The notes under the pieces: generated by a model | Databases searched by the model: none | What the model saw: the letters and a program-made list of their open reading frames with translations, nothing else | What the model was told of the DNA's origin: nothing | Shown here: positions 33,771 to 44,428 of the stretch, piece by piece | Layout: each line of letters starts with the position of its first letter | Position numbering within the stretch: position 1 is the stretch's first letter | DNA from: Membranipora membranacea | Taxonomy: Eukaryota; Bryozoa; Gymnolaemata; Cheilostomatida; Membraniporidae | Direction: 5' to 3' | Length of the DNA: 60,000 nucleotides | Assembly: GCA_914767715.1 (NCBI GenBank) | Contig: OU612067.1 | Span: 32,030,162-32,090,161, forward strand | Made by a program: the position numbers and the translations under genes

Positions 33771-35908
33771 AGCAGGAGTTGAAACTGGTTGGTATAGTAG
33801 GCACTACAAATGCACCAACTTCCGTTTTAGAAAAGTGTCATCAAATTCTTATACTCTCGACAGGGCCTAAAAACTGCGCAGATTTTCGAAAACACAAGTT
33901 TTTTAAACCCAGATATCTCAGTTTCTATTCCTCCTACAGCCTTGAAATTTTTTCAGGATATAGATCTGAAGCATGCGCACCCAGCGCAATTGTTAGAAAA
34001 CCATGGAAAACCCTAGAAAACTAAAGTAGGCAAGACTGAAATTTAGTGTCAAACTGCTGCCTGAATTTTCTCAGAAAAACTCCATTTTCACTCCCAACAT
34101 ACAATTATCTGATAAGATTGAAGGTTTCTGATTCTGATGGTGTGTACTTTGTTTGGTTTAGCTCTGAAGAAGTGCTTGTACTCTCTGTTTTAAAATCTCA
34201 TGTTTCAGTTGCTAGTTAGAATACTCAAGATGAAACAACATGGCCACTGTATTGATATGGCCTCTGTGATTGGTCTAACTTTCAAAATTAGACCAATCAC
34301 AGTAGGTCATACTAAACTCTGCTAAATATCACAACAGAACATGGTCTAAGTGAAGCGATGATTTTTGTTGTTTTGTTGCTGATGGATTTTTAGTGTAAAT
34401 GTCACATGTATCCTCATACCATTCATCACTGAGTATGGTAAGGCCATAACTGTCTGTGTTGGTACAAAATGAGAGCATGATGGACAAAGTTTGCACACTA
34501 TTTCATCATTTATATGTACTCAAGTGATGTCCTCTCTAATTTCATATAAGATTGAACATCAACTTGCATAGTAGTTGGCCCACCTCAGATTGGTTTTGCA
34601 CAGTTACTACCACAGATGGTGGTGTCAACTGTGTGTGATTGAAGTACCAATTAAGCTGTACATAAACCTATTTCACTAGTGATATCAGGGAGTGATCACC
34701 AAAATTTTACTGGGATATCTTAGCTAGATTCAGTGCAGACCAATTTGATGAACAACTATTTTCACTTGCATTGCAAGCACCTGTTGTTAGTATTTGGATA
34801 TGCTTGCTTAGGCTGGTTGACACTTCTTCTCTAGCAGATCATAATCCATAACATAGTTGAGCTTTTGCATGTAATGAACATGTTTTAAGTTGGTAAAGCA
34901 TGGGTGTCAACAATTTTGCTCATGACGCTCTAATCAGGGTATAAAGGGAGTTCTTTTTCTTGTGATAAACAAGTTGAGTCAGTTGTAGGCCAAGGCGCAA
35001 GGGTCGCTGTTGTAATTCTATTGGTATGGTTTCGTCTCATAATCAATGTGAGAGAAATGTATAAATATCTAGTTTTGCAATGTTTATTATATATATAATT
35101 GGCGGACATCTAAATCCCGGCATGTTAAAAAAGCTAATGCCAACTTAGGGATTGAGTTCGAAACAGTGTTGAAAATCTAGAACTTCAGAGAGTGCCTACA
35201 GTCCTAAACATAGTCCTAAGGCTTAAAAAGAGGTGTCAAAAAATGTAGTGCAATGCTCAAGAGATTTAGTAAGCTGAGAGTATCTGTTAGTTGGCTGTTA
35301 TCATTATCAACGAGTAGTGAGGAGCATTGTATTAGTGAGGTTCAAGGTAGCTGTTAGTCGTTCTTTCTTGACCCCGACCAGTGTCTAGATCTTTCTGAGA
35401 ATCATCTATATCAAATCAAACTATAAACATGAGCATATATATATATTACTGTATAGCTTTAAAAAAACAGATGTTACATCAAAAGCATGGAGTTTGCTTC
35501 ACCGCTTAACAAAATATCGCATTTTAATACATAAATTTTGGCATAATGTTTGATGGAATGGGTTACACATGTTTGAATATATGCGGCCAGGGAAGATGGA
35601 ACATGGATACTTCAGGTATCAACTAGACTCTAGAATTTACAATATTTGATCTCAGGCAGTAGCAAAAATGAGTGTGTGTAACGTTGTGTAGTCATAGCGC
35701 AACGTTACACACACTATTTTTTGCTTCTGCCTGGGATCAAATATTGTAAATTCTAGATGATATTTTTGGCTGCTAAAATGAAATTTGATTTTGGATTTGC
35801 TTGCCTCATATTGCTCCCAGAGCAAATTTGAAAACATATTTGGAAAATTCACACCCATGTGGTTCCACCCATGTATTTATTTTCATGATTGGAACATTTT
35901 GAAAAAAT
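33771..35908. mobile_element. 2.1-kb insertion splitting the LINE reverse transcriptase
   Basis: The RT coding sequence stops at CTAGTGGCATC (ending 33770) and resumes at CTTTGTAGTGCC (from about 35909). Removing the interval restores continuous RT homology across LYLGTTKD and ATRF. ATC is present at both edges, so a 3-bp target duplication is possible. The inserted DNA has no coding frame of note and no obvious terminal inverted repeats. It carries a long hairpin at 35630-35756 near its right end. The nature of the insertion is unknown. Confidence 0.6.
35630..35756. repeat. Long inverted repeat: 57-bp arms, 13-bp loop
   Basis: The left arm (35630-35686) and right arm (35700-35756) are complementary at about 53 of 57 positions, around the loop TGTAGTCATAGCG. 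Each arm starts or ends with CTAGAATTTACAATATTTGA or its complement. The structure could extrude as a cruciform or fold as RNA. Confidence 0.9.
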
Positions 35909-36145
35909 CCTTTGTAGTGCCTAGGTATAGTAATGTGTCATCAGCGTAGAGGCTTACACTGCAGTCTACTGTAGCTGGGAGATCATTGATGTAGATCAAG
36001 AACAGTGTTGGGCCGAGAACAGACCCCTGTGGGACTCCAGATGTGACAGCCGATTCTCCAGACTCTTGTTCCATGACGGCAACCCTCCGTCTCCTGTCAG
36101 TAAGAAAGTCTTGGATCCAGTTTATAAGCTGGGGATGTAAATCAG
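35909..36145 (-). pseudogene. Non-LTR retrotransposon reverse transcriptase, catalytic core part
   Basis: The minus strand encodes [17 protein letters not shown], then [19 protein letters not shown], and the catalytic YADD box ([11 protein letters not shown]). These are RT motifs of LINE elements. The reading frame is lost at the junction with the 33771-35908 insertion, and the rest of the RT lies at 33085-33770. Confidence 0.9.
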
Positions 36146-36626
36146 GAACTTAGAAGAAATGAAGTGAGAAGAAATGGCTGATACTTACAAGCAAGGTTTG
36201 TTGTAAAATGATAATTTTAGGTGATATTTGTACTTATACTTAACCTTTGTTACTTGTTTGTTTGTGAAAATAACAACTTCTTGGAGTGATAAAAATAAAA
36301 TGACTGAACTCTTTCTTCTCTTTCAGTTTGTCTGTTGTGTGTGAACTGGTAACAGTGCATTTTATTATTGGTAGTAAGCTGCTTGTTGCATGGTAACAAC
36401 AGAAAGGTTTTTGCCTTAAAAAGAGGAGACAACTCTTCTAGTTCTAAGATCAAGAGAGGATTGAGATTGTGGATAACCAGACTTGGAGGAAATTATCCAT
36501 GTAGGAGATGATCAAATAATACAAACAATATGATGGAACCATGTAAGCGCCTAAAATCAACTAAACGATATTAATACCGTCAACACAATTTGTTCCATCT
36601 TCATCATGCAATTAATATATCTAGAC

Positions 36627-37202
36627 CATGGATGGGCAACTTTTTCTTGAAAAAAGCCACATTTTACGCAGGTTCTACTCAAAAGGCCGCAGCGAAATTT
36701 TTTTCGAATATTTATTGCACCCTGTCATAATTTTCATCTTACAGAACCCGCCCTCCCGCAAGGGGGAAAATTTTGCAAATGGTTGTGAAATGAAAGGCAA
36801 TATGGAGCATTTCAGCCATAATGCAGGGCACTTGTAACAAAGTGACTTTTTGATACATATCTGCCTTTCGTCCAAAAACGCAATTACTATAATTTTACTG
36901 AACTTTGTAATTTTAGCAATGTTCAAAAGAAAATTAACTTGCAAAAGACGTTGGTATCAGTAAAGTTATGTTGATTTTGTGTAGAGTGGCTGGGAAGCTT
37001 AGCTATATGCATGACACAGAAAGGTCACTATTTCGAAGTATCTTGCGCTTACAGAGTGCTACGCATACTTGGTTCTCCACATAACGAAAGAGGAATAAAA
37101 ATTGATGTGTAATTACTTTTACAGGCATAAAGCCACAATTAGGTCGCAAAAGATTACCCATAAGGCCACACTGGCAAAAAGGCCGCAGGTTGCCCACAGC
37201 TG
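36627..37202. mobile_element. Non-autonomous hAT element (576 bp) with exact 8-bp target duplication
   Basis: The flanks ATCTAGAC at 36619-36626 and 37203-37210 are identical 8-bp duplications, as made by hAT transposases. The termini read CATGGATGGGCAAC at the left and GTTGCCCACAGCTG at the right, an imperfect TIR with the hAT-typical TGGGCAAC core. Subterminal AAGGCCGCAG motifs occur at both sides. The interior has no transposase. Confidence 0.92.
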
Positions 37203-37210
37203 ATCTAGAC

Positions 37211-38850
37211 GCTAAAATTACCTGTGATACAGATTTTCAATAAGAGTTGTGCAGGAAAGTAGCATCAGTAATATTTTGTGAATTTTATGTCTTTGCCTGT
37301 CCAGTGAATCTTAGCAAAGCTTATGTTCTTAGAATTAGGTTTTTTGAGAGGAAAGTGATGCGTTTTATTTAACCGACCTAAAGCAGTTGTTAAGGTTCTT
37401 CAGCTTTGGTAGGAAATGTCATGAGTTTGCTATGACTCATTTTCATGCATGGAATTTTTGATTTACTTGTATTTCAGGAGATGTTGTGGTTGTAAATCCC
37501 TGCATGACATAATTTTTATTGTTTTTTGAACCAGTAAAAGTGATCGAGGACGATTGCAACCAAGGAGTGTGTGTGCCGAATACACTCTGGGTCACACCCA
37601 GGGTCATGTCTCATGGCTGTATCATCATTATCTGATATTTTGGCAATCTAAATGATTAAATGGTCTGGCCATCGAATGATGTATCATCCTTTCTAATCTT
37701 ACGACCTATTTATACTGTTCAGTATAAAGAACAGTAGACTTTGCTCTGTGTGATCAGTTACAAACAGGAGTTATATGTTGCAATTTGCCTGCGGCATTGG
37801 CCCCAGTAATAGTTCAACAATAAAATCTATCTGCCAACAAAAAAGATTTGGATGAATATAACAGTAAGCTCTCTAATCAATACTCTATGATCTGACACTG
37901 TTAGCCTTCTCAAGGTGGACTTGACAAGAAAGTCATGAAAGACGACCAGGTTTTATTTAGTTTAGCTCAGTTTCTTTTTTGCATACGATATTATGGTGGT
38001 GACTTTTTATTTTCTGTATTTGGTCAGATCAACTTATTAAGGATTTCAGCTTGATTCAATAAATGTCATTGTTAGAAAAGCCTCAGTAACACATTGTTGA
38101 TAGTCTTAACATATAATATAATTATAAACTTTATAATACATATTATAATAAATATTTCATATTTTATACAATATATGTATTATATATTATACAAAAGTCT
38201 TGTCTTCGTATTCAGCTCCAGGATCACATAAGTAAACTAGTCAGGCATTGTAAGTTTGCTAAATAATAATATGATATAGGTTGATTCGAGAGGCGAGGTG
38301 CCTGTACTGCTTGAGTGTCTTGCCTCATGTCGGTCAAATATCCGGACTCTTTGCAAATAAGTTAGATCTGACCTGTTTGGGGTCATATGTGCTAAATCAG
38401 CTTGAGTACATGAGCTATTCGAAGTTCAACTGACGGGCAGCAAGTTAAACTGAGGTTCAACTCTGATAGGCAGCAAAATCTATTGTCTTCATGTTCAGTG
38501 TCAGACACAAGCAAAATCACCATTTGTACACCAGTGTATACAAGTGTGTCCAATTCTGGCCCAATGGTGTAGCATTTGGGTCAAGAATTCAGCGGTTGAG
38601 AGATGTTCATCATCGCTCCCCAGGTGAGTACGACCATTGTAAGCAGTCTAGCATATTGGTCAACTGTATCATCATATACCATATACGTGTCATGTTCCGC
38701 TCTGATGATCATCTCCCTTGCCTGTCCTGCTATAAAAGGGAGGAAGGTGGTGTGTCTCTCTTCCTGTCCCCAGACACCATTCTCTCTGTGGTTTCTGACC
38801 ACAACATCAGAATCACCTCCCTAATTAAACCCATGAACAGTAGACATGAT
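37211..38850. other. No gene assigned; AT-rich repeat near 38108-38200
   Basis: This contains an imperfect TATAAT/ATATTATA simple repeat. Overlapping open frames on both strands at 38491-38877 look protein-like in parts, but they lie beyond the stop of the minus-strand membrane gene and have no paired splice sites. Confidence 0.4.
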
Positions 38851-38858
38851 GATCAGCC

Positions 38859-41800
38859 TCACACTATCACTCTGTGACCTACAGAGCCGATGATCTGGTT
38901 CTGGTGGCTCTCATCGATCATGCCAGGTAGGAGTTGTTGAGGGAGAGTATTTGGTGCTGGTGGTTTGGGTTGACGAGGTGCAGGAGTCGATACAGTGTAA
39001 TATGTCCCGTCTGGTGCTATTCTGGTCTTACGCCTGAAAGGATGAAAATTGATCAAATTAAAGTACAATAATCTATCTCGACCATGTCATTACTTTAATT
39101 ACCAAGATTAGGTTTGATGCAGGCTGTCTGCATTTTTTTGCACCCATACTACTTGTTGGCAGGTAGCGGCAATCCAAGATGCAGACTAATTTGATCAAGT
39201 GAAAAAGACACAAATAGGCATGGTACAAAACAAGCTTGTTAATAATTATTTTTCTTGCTGTCTATTTTTAGCGCAATGCATTGATGCTGTTATCCATCTG
39301 TGATCCCTAAATGTGTGCAGGATTAATTCTCGTCTTACATATTTAGCAAACTATTAGAATCAAGCCTAGTAAGGAAGCATTACTGAGGTCAAAATTCAAT
39401 ATCACACGGCAGGTTATACACATTCTAACTTACTTCCTGCGTTCAAATGTAGCTCCAACAGAATAGATAGGGGTACCGTGTACACCTGGTAACTCATTAT
39501 TATTGGTCTGTTTCAGGGGAAAGTACTTCCTGTGTTTCTTTTGAGTTTTTGTCCTGTTTGTATTTGGAGAGTCTGACAGTGTACTGAGACTGACTGTCCC
39601 TGTAGCTGGTGATCCTGAACCTGATAACAAAATATACAATCAGATGCAATATACAGAGTTTAACAACAAAGTGTGAGGTATCTATCTGATTGCTGAGCAG
39701 CACATTGTCAATAATGTGGAAATTAGGTTCAATGAGAAGTGACCCTAAAACCCGAAAGAGCATTTAGAATTTGGTTTTATTTTCAAAGGCCCGGCAGTGT
39801 TTGTAAGTGATATGATAGGTACTATGGGTCCAAGATCCAGTACTCAAGAGAGGACAACTCTCTCTGCTCAGACGATTATGAGGACCTAATCTTACCAAGT
39901 CTCCCTTTAACTTTGGAATGATCCGAATTTAATTTCCTGCTGTCTAATAAGCTCTTCACCTGGTGTCGCCTTCAAATACAAATCAGGTTAATTATAATAC
40001 CAGACAAATTAACCATCATAATAATACAAGCTTGGTTGTGGGTGGCAGGGAGTGTGTAGGTGGTAGGATTTGCGTAGTGGTTAGAATTTGAGCTTCTCTG
40101 AAGTTCAAATCCTTGACATCTGATAATGGAAAGGTATACGAAATCCCAGCTTGTTCGCTAAACAGAAAGAGAAAATTGCCAAATGAAAAGTAAACCTTAG
40201 AGGAGTAAATGTTAGCCAGAGTACAGTCTAGCACTAGTTGAGCTGGTAGTGAGGGCGATAATTACCATGTCCAATTGCCCAATATTCACCTGAAGAAAGA
40301 AATACTGCAGGTAACAAGCCTGTGCTTAGTTATAGACAACATCTGCCTGTACAATATCAACCATGCGATTTTATAATTAGCAGCAAACTGAATTAATTTC
40401 ACTATTGATAACACTGCTGCATGGATATTTTAGTCTGAAAGGACAGGCTGGTGTTATACTCATCACACTTAACTCACCAGAAGTCGGATCCTTGTGAAGG
40501 CGCTATCATAGCAGCAAGATTCTTTCGTCTTGAAATAAAATTGAAATAACAAAAATAGATGATGTAGATGAAGGTTAATCATTGCAGTCATTGCTGCAAA
40601 AAATATCCTCATACCATTCTCTGTTTTGTAAAAGAATCGATTTGGTTGCTATGACATCAAGTACATGGATAAACTATCTGACCTGATTGGCCAGTCACTC
40701 TCTGATCTGTAGAGTTATCTGCCCACTTACTTGATCATCTCTCGTTTGATGTCAGCACTTATTAGTTTGCTGACAGAGGTGACCTCTTGACCTCCCTCTG
40801 ACCTGAAAACATTGAGAAACTACTCACAGCATGGAAGTGCAACCAAGAACCAGGCATGACAGCATAACGGTTTATAATTGAAGATGTGAGTACAATTTAA
40901 AATGGACAGAGAATCAGGAATCAAAATTATCCGACCAGACTTGTTTACACAACAAAACTTCTTTACACAAATCTGAAAATCAGATACGCTCATGTGTAAC
41001 TAAATAATATGATATGTGCACAAGGGTAATGATGAACAATAATGTTGGTAACTACGGGTTGGAGGCATCCTAAATATCATCATTAAAATTGCATGTATAT
41101 CTCCGACCAATAAAACATGAAATAATTCATATAGCTCAAGTACCTTGAGAATGGACATGTTTGATGAACAAAGATTAAAATTATTGTATTAGCAGCAGGA
41201 ACACATGACAGGTTCTCGGACTAAACGACTAAAGATACACAGGCTAATAGTGAAATCTTGGTTTCAGTGTGCAAACCGAATATCTTGCTAAACATGCTTT
41301 TATTGATCAAATCAAAACCAACACTCAAAACGACTCACAAGTTACATTCAAACAAGATATGTTACTCACAATGAAGGTTTGCGGAGGGTTCCTTGCTCTA
41401 TAGGTTTAGGCCCTAGTGAACTAAAAACAAATATAGGCATTGCAATTTATTCATTGAGTCCGCTTCGGCCTAATTGGGACTAAATGCCTAGACTTCATTT
41501 CACACAAAAGTAGTAGCGGTGGATATTAATACGCCCTTTGATTTTTATAGAACTCATGCTCTATGTGGCATTCAGAGCTGCCTTATTTTTGTAATGGTAT
41601 GATATCAAAATGGTTGCCATTCAACAGCGATGAACAATTCAATCAATTATCTAGTTGATAATTTGTATGGCGCATTCCCACAAAGCAGACTAACCATCAT
41701 AGTTCACAGTTCAATCTCTAACAATAAAAAATACATCCTCACTCCTGTGCCCATCCTCCCCCCCCCCCCCCCCCCCCCCCCCCCAACACAGTGATATCGA

Positions 41801-43831
41801 ACTGAAAATGATTATTTGATACTTATAATAGTATGTCCTGATGTTAGGTGATATTTGACTCACGGTCTTCTCTCCTTTTCTTGTAATAAATTTTCTTTCA
41901 CTTCATTGACAGTAGATATTAATCCAGCTTCAAGATCTTTATCCTCATCCTGCTTGTCTTCTTGTAGAGGACTAATCTTGTTCTTACCGGAGAGCTCATT
42001 TAACCTGCAGCAGCAGAAAGTTAATTATCGAAAATGATGCGTCATAGTTATGGGATCGATGTCTAGAATGGGATACACAGAATATATTATAAATATTGTG
42101 TTTTTGATTGAGCCTTTGTTCGACCAATTACTATCTATATGTATTTATAAATATATATATTTGTTTATATATTATTTTAGGGCACTGGTAGCCACTTTTC
42201 TTAATAATTCATACAAGCATACTACTAGGTTTTGGCCTAGTGCCTCTGATCCTGAGTTATTACGTTTTTACTCACCAATCTATGCACGGAAGCAACTTTA
42301 GCCACTGTGGCTTGCAGACATAGATTATGATGAAAGCAATAAAGACCGCGACGACGACTGCACCGGTAACGAGTAGAGCCATGTAAGCTGCACTGCTCTC
42401 TGGTACTGGTTGGTCAAAGAAGTCCTGTTGAATAAAAATAACGATAGGTAAGCAAGCTTGGCTCGTCAAGCACATGTTCTGAAAGTGGAGGCAAAATACA
42501 CAGTATAACGTGTTTTTCAATCTGCAAATTTGCCTGCACGTTTAATGGGTCCGGTAGAAACCAAACCAAAATGAGCATAAAAAGTAACAGGAGAACTTAC
42601 TAAACACCCAATACATGTTATATACGTACTGAACGTGTTGTGAAGCTGAACTGTTTATTTGCATCTTCAGTACTATTTTTATCTGTGGTCGTTGCTGATG
42701 GCGCTGTGGTTCCCCTTGAGACTTGAACCTGCCGCAAGACCAGTCTCCTGAGGAAGGGTTCTGCTGATTGGCCATTGCCTAAGTGAATGTTCCTCGGTTT
42801 TTGCTCAGGGAGCTACAAGCGAAGAGTAATTCTGCCTTGTATGTCATTCTATGATCGATTTAATATTGTAGATCGATAAACTAAAACTGTAAATTGTTGA
42901 TCGACTCTTTAATGCTGCATTACATTCGATGTCTGACGATCTAGCCGCTTACCACATTTGAGGAAAATATCAGCAGAAATTTTGATTTTAATTATTATTA
43001 TTACTATTGTTTATATTTGAGTCTTCATTATCATTACTGCCATAGCTATAATTTTGCCTGTTTGTTATTCAAGCCTAATTATAAACAAACTGTCTGCATA
43101 TAGATAGATTGTGATGGTTTTTAATCTGTGTCTTATTAACTCTCAACATACAGAAAATATAAATGCTTATTAAATTTAACATCAGAAATTCAATCATGCT
43201 CAGTTTGGTGCTAAATCTTAAAAATGAGAAGTTATTGAAAAGGTTGTGAAAACACCTAAATGGTGAGAGTCACTTACCAGAAGATTATCGCTGTAGAATA
43301 CAGGCTGAGTAAAGAGAGCAAGAAATCTCAGTACGAAGAGCAACACAACAGCTACAAGAGGAAAGAGGGAAGTAAGTTACTTCTGGTAGTACAATATAAT
43401 CAGATATACGATTAGTTTGGTCAGATCTCGACTGCTTTGTTGTTATTTCCGTAATCTATGGGCTGAATGGTAACAATTTTGATCAGGGAGGGAAGGACAT
43501 GTCGCTGCCCATCACTGTTAATGTCTGCTTATGCAGATCTGGATCAAGATAGTCTAACCAAAGTGCCTTTGAGAAGAAAATCGCTTTGATGAATTTTATT
43601 CTGCATGCATAAAATACTGGTACCGATTGGTCTACAAGATCATTCGCGGTGGCTTTAGGCTTTTAGGAGAATAATATTGTAAGTAATGTATGTAAAATGT
43701 CTACCAAACAAGCTTTTGATAGAAATTCGTCCATCTCAACGGTATGTCACGACACACTCACCGAGAGTCACTAGAGTAGGTACCAGAATCTGGCAAGCTT
43801 GAGAAGGTTTCCGTTTAAGATATACATCCAT
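38859..43831 (-). CDS. Two-span membrane protein of unknown function, multi-exon
   Basis: The minus-strand exons are 43762-43831 (ATG at 43831), 43278-43351, 42630-42728, 42276-42424, 41864-42004, 40731-40802, 40478-40528, 39434-39620 and 38859-39033 (TGA). Phases agree from the start through 40478 and between the last two; the join from 40478 to 39620 needs one more small exon that I could not place. The N-terminus is a basic tail (MDVYLKRKPS) and a membrane segment (QILVPTLVTL...VLLFVLRFLALF). A Ser/Thr-rich linker with one N-glycosylation site (NST) follows, then a second span (MALLVTGAVVVAVFIAFIII). The tail is charged (QEDKQDEDKD) and then Pro-rich. Both ends are probably cytoplasmic. 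No known family was recognised. Two exons recur on the + strand at 52443 and 53594. Confidence 0.65.
41757..41784. repeat. Poly-C run in an intron of the membrane protein gene
   Basis: About 28 consecutive C bases. The length is unlikely to be reliable in any assembly. Confidence 0.85.
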
Positions 43832-44282
43832 TATAACTAATAAAATATTCATGATAATCCACCAGAAGGCTGAAATAAATCCAACTGTACTGATGAAGAT
43901 TCACATGTAGAATAATCATAGATCACATTCCAGTCTAGTTTGTTTTTTCCCCCGATGGTTTCCCGTTGAACGTGTCACTTCCTGTCTGCCAAAGAATCAA
44001 ACAAAAATGGCGATGATAACTATTCAGGGGGCAGGGTGGTGCCGTGGTGGTACCGCGGTTAAGATTCCAGCTTCTCAATCTGAGAGTTGTAGTTTTGATC
44101 TCTTTATTTGCAACCAAAGTGGTCCGACAATTGATACTGAATAGCAACAGCGTAATAGCAATATTTTAGAATGCCTCTGATGTTCAAGTCTTGCTCTTTC
44201 ATATCCTTCGAAAAAAGCTCATAAAACATTTATTTTAGAGCTCAGCTATTGCTAGGTTCTCTGATCAGTGCAGCTAAAAGTA

Positions 44283-44300
44283 TAAGGTCAATTGACCTTA
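44283..44300. promoter_or_regulatory. Perfect 18-bp palindrome with AGGTCA half-sites
   Basis: TAAGGTCAATTGACCTTA is its own reverse complement. It holds two AGGTCA half-sites as an inverted repeat with a 2-bp spacer, the type of half-site nuclear receptors bind. It lies about 450 bp upstream of the minus-strand membrane gene start (43831) and beside a P-like transposase exon. A regulatory role is inference only. Confidence 0.3.
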
Positions 44301-44428
44301 TCATTGCCAAGAAACGAAAGTCAGTTGATCTAATACTAGTGCTAAAATGAAAACAGATGGGAAGCCAATATGCATGTATAATATGTAAGTTTAAAGAAAT
44401 GGCTGCCTTATTTAGTTATTTTACATAC

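Noticed and set aside
38491-38877. Overlapping frames on both strands next to the membrane gene terminus
   Set aside because: They lie past the stop codon and have no matched donor and acceptor pair, and both strands look equally plausible.
40284-40310. 24-bp exon (after CTTTCTTCAG on the minus strand)
   Set aside because: Joining it to exon 40478-40528 creates an immediate TGA.
41370-41397. 28-bp exon in the membrane protein gene
   Set aside because: Splice signals look fair, but including it breaks the phase between exons 41864-42004 and 40731-40802, which join perfectly without it.
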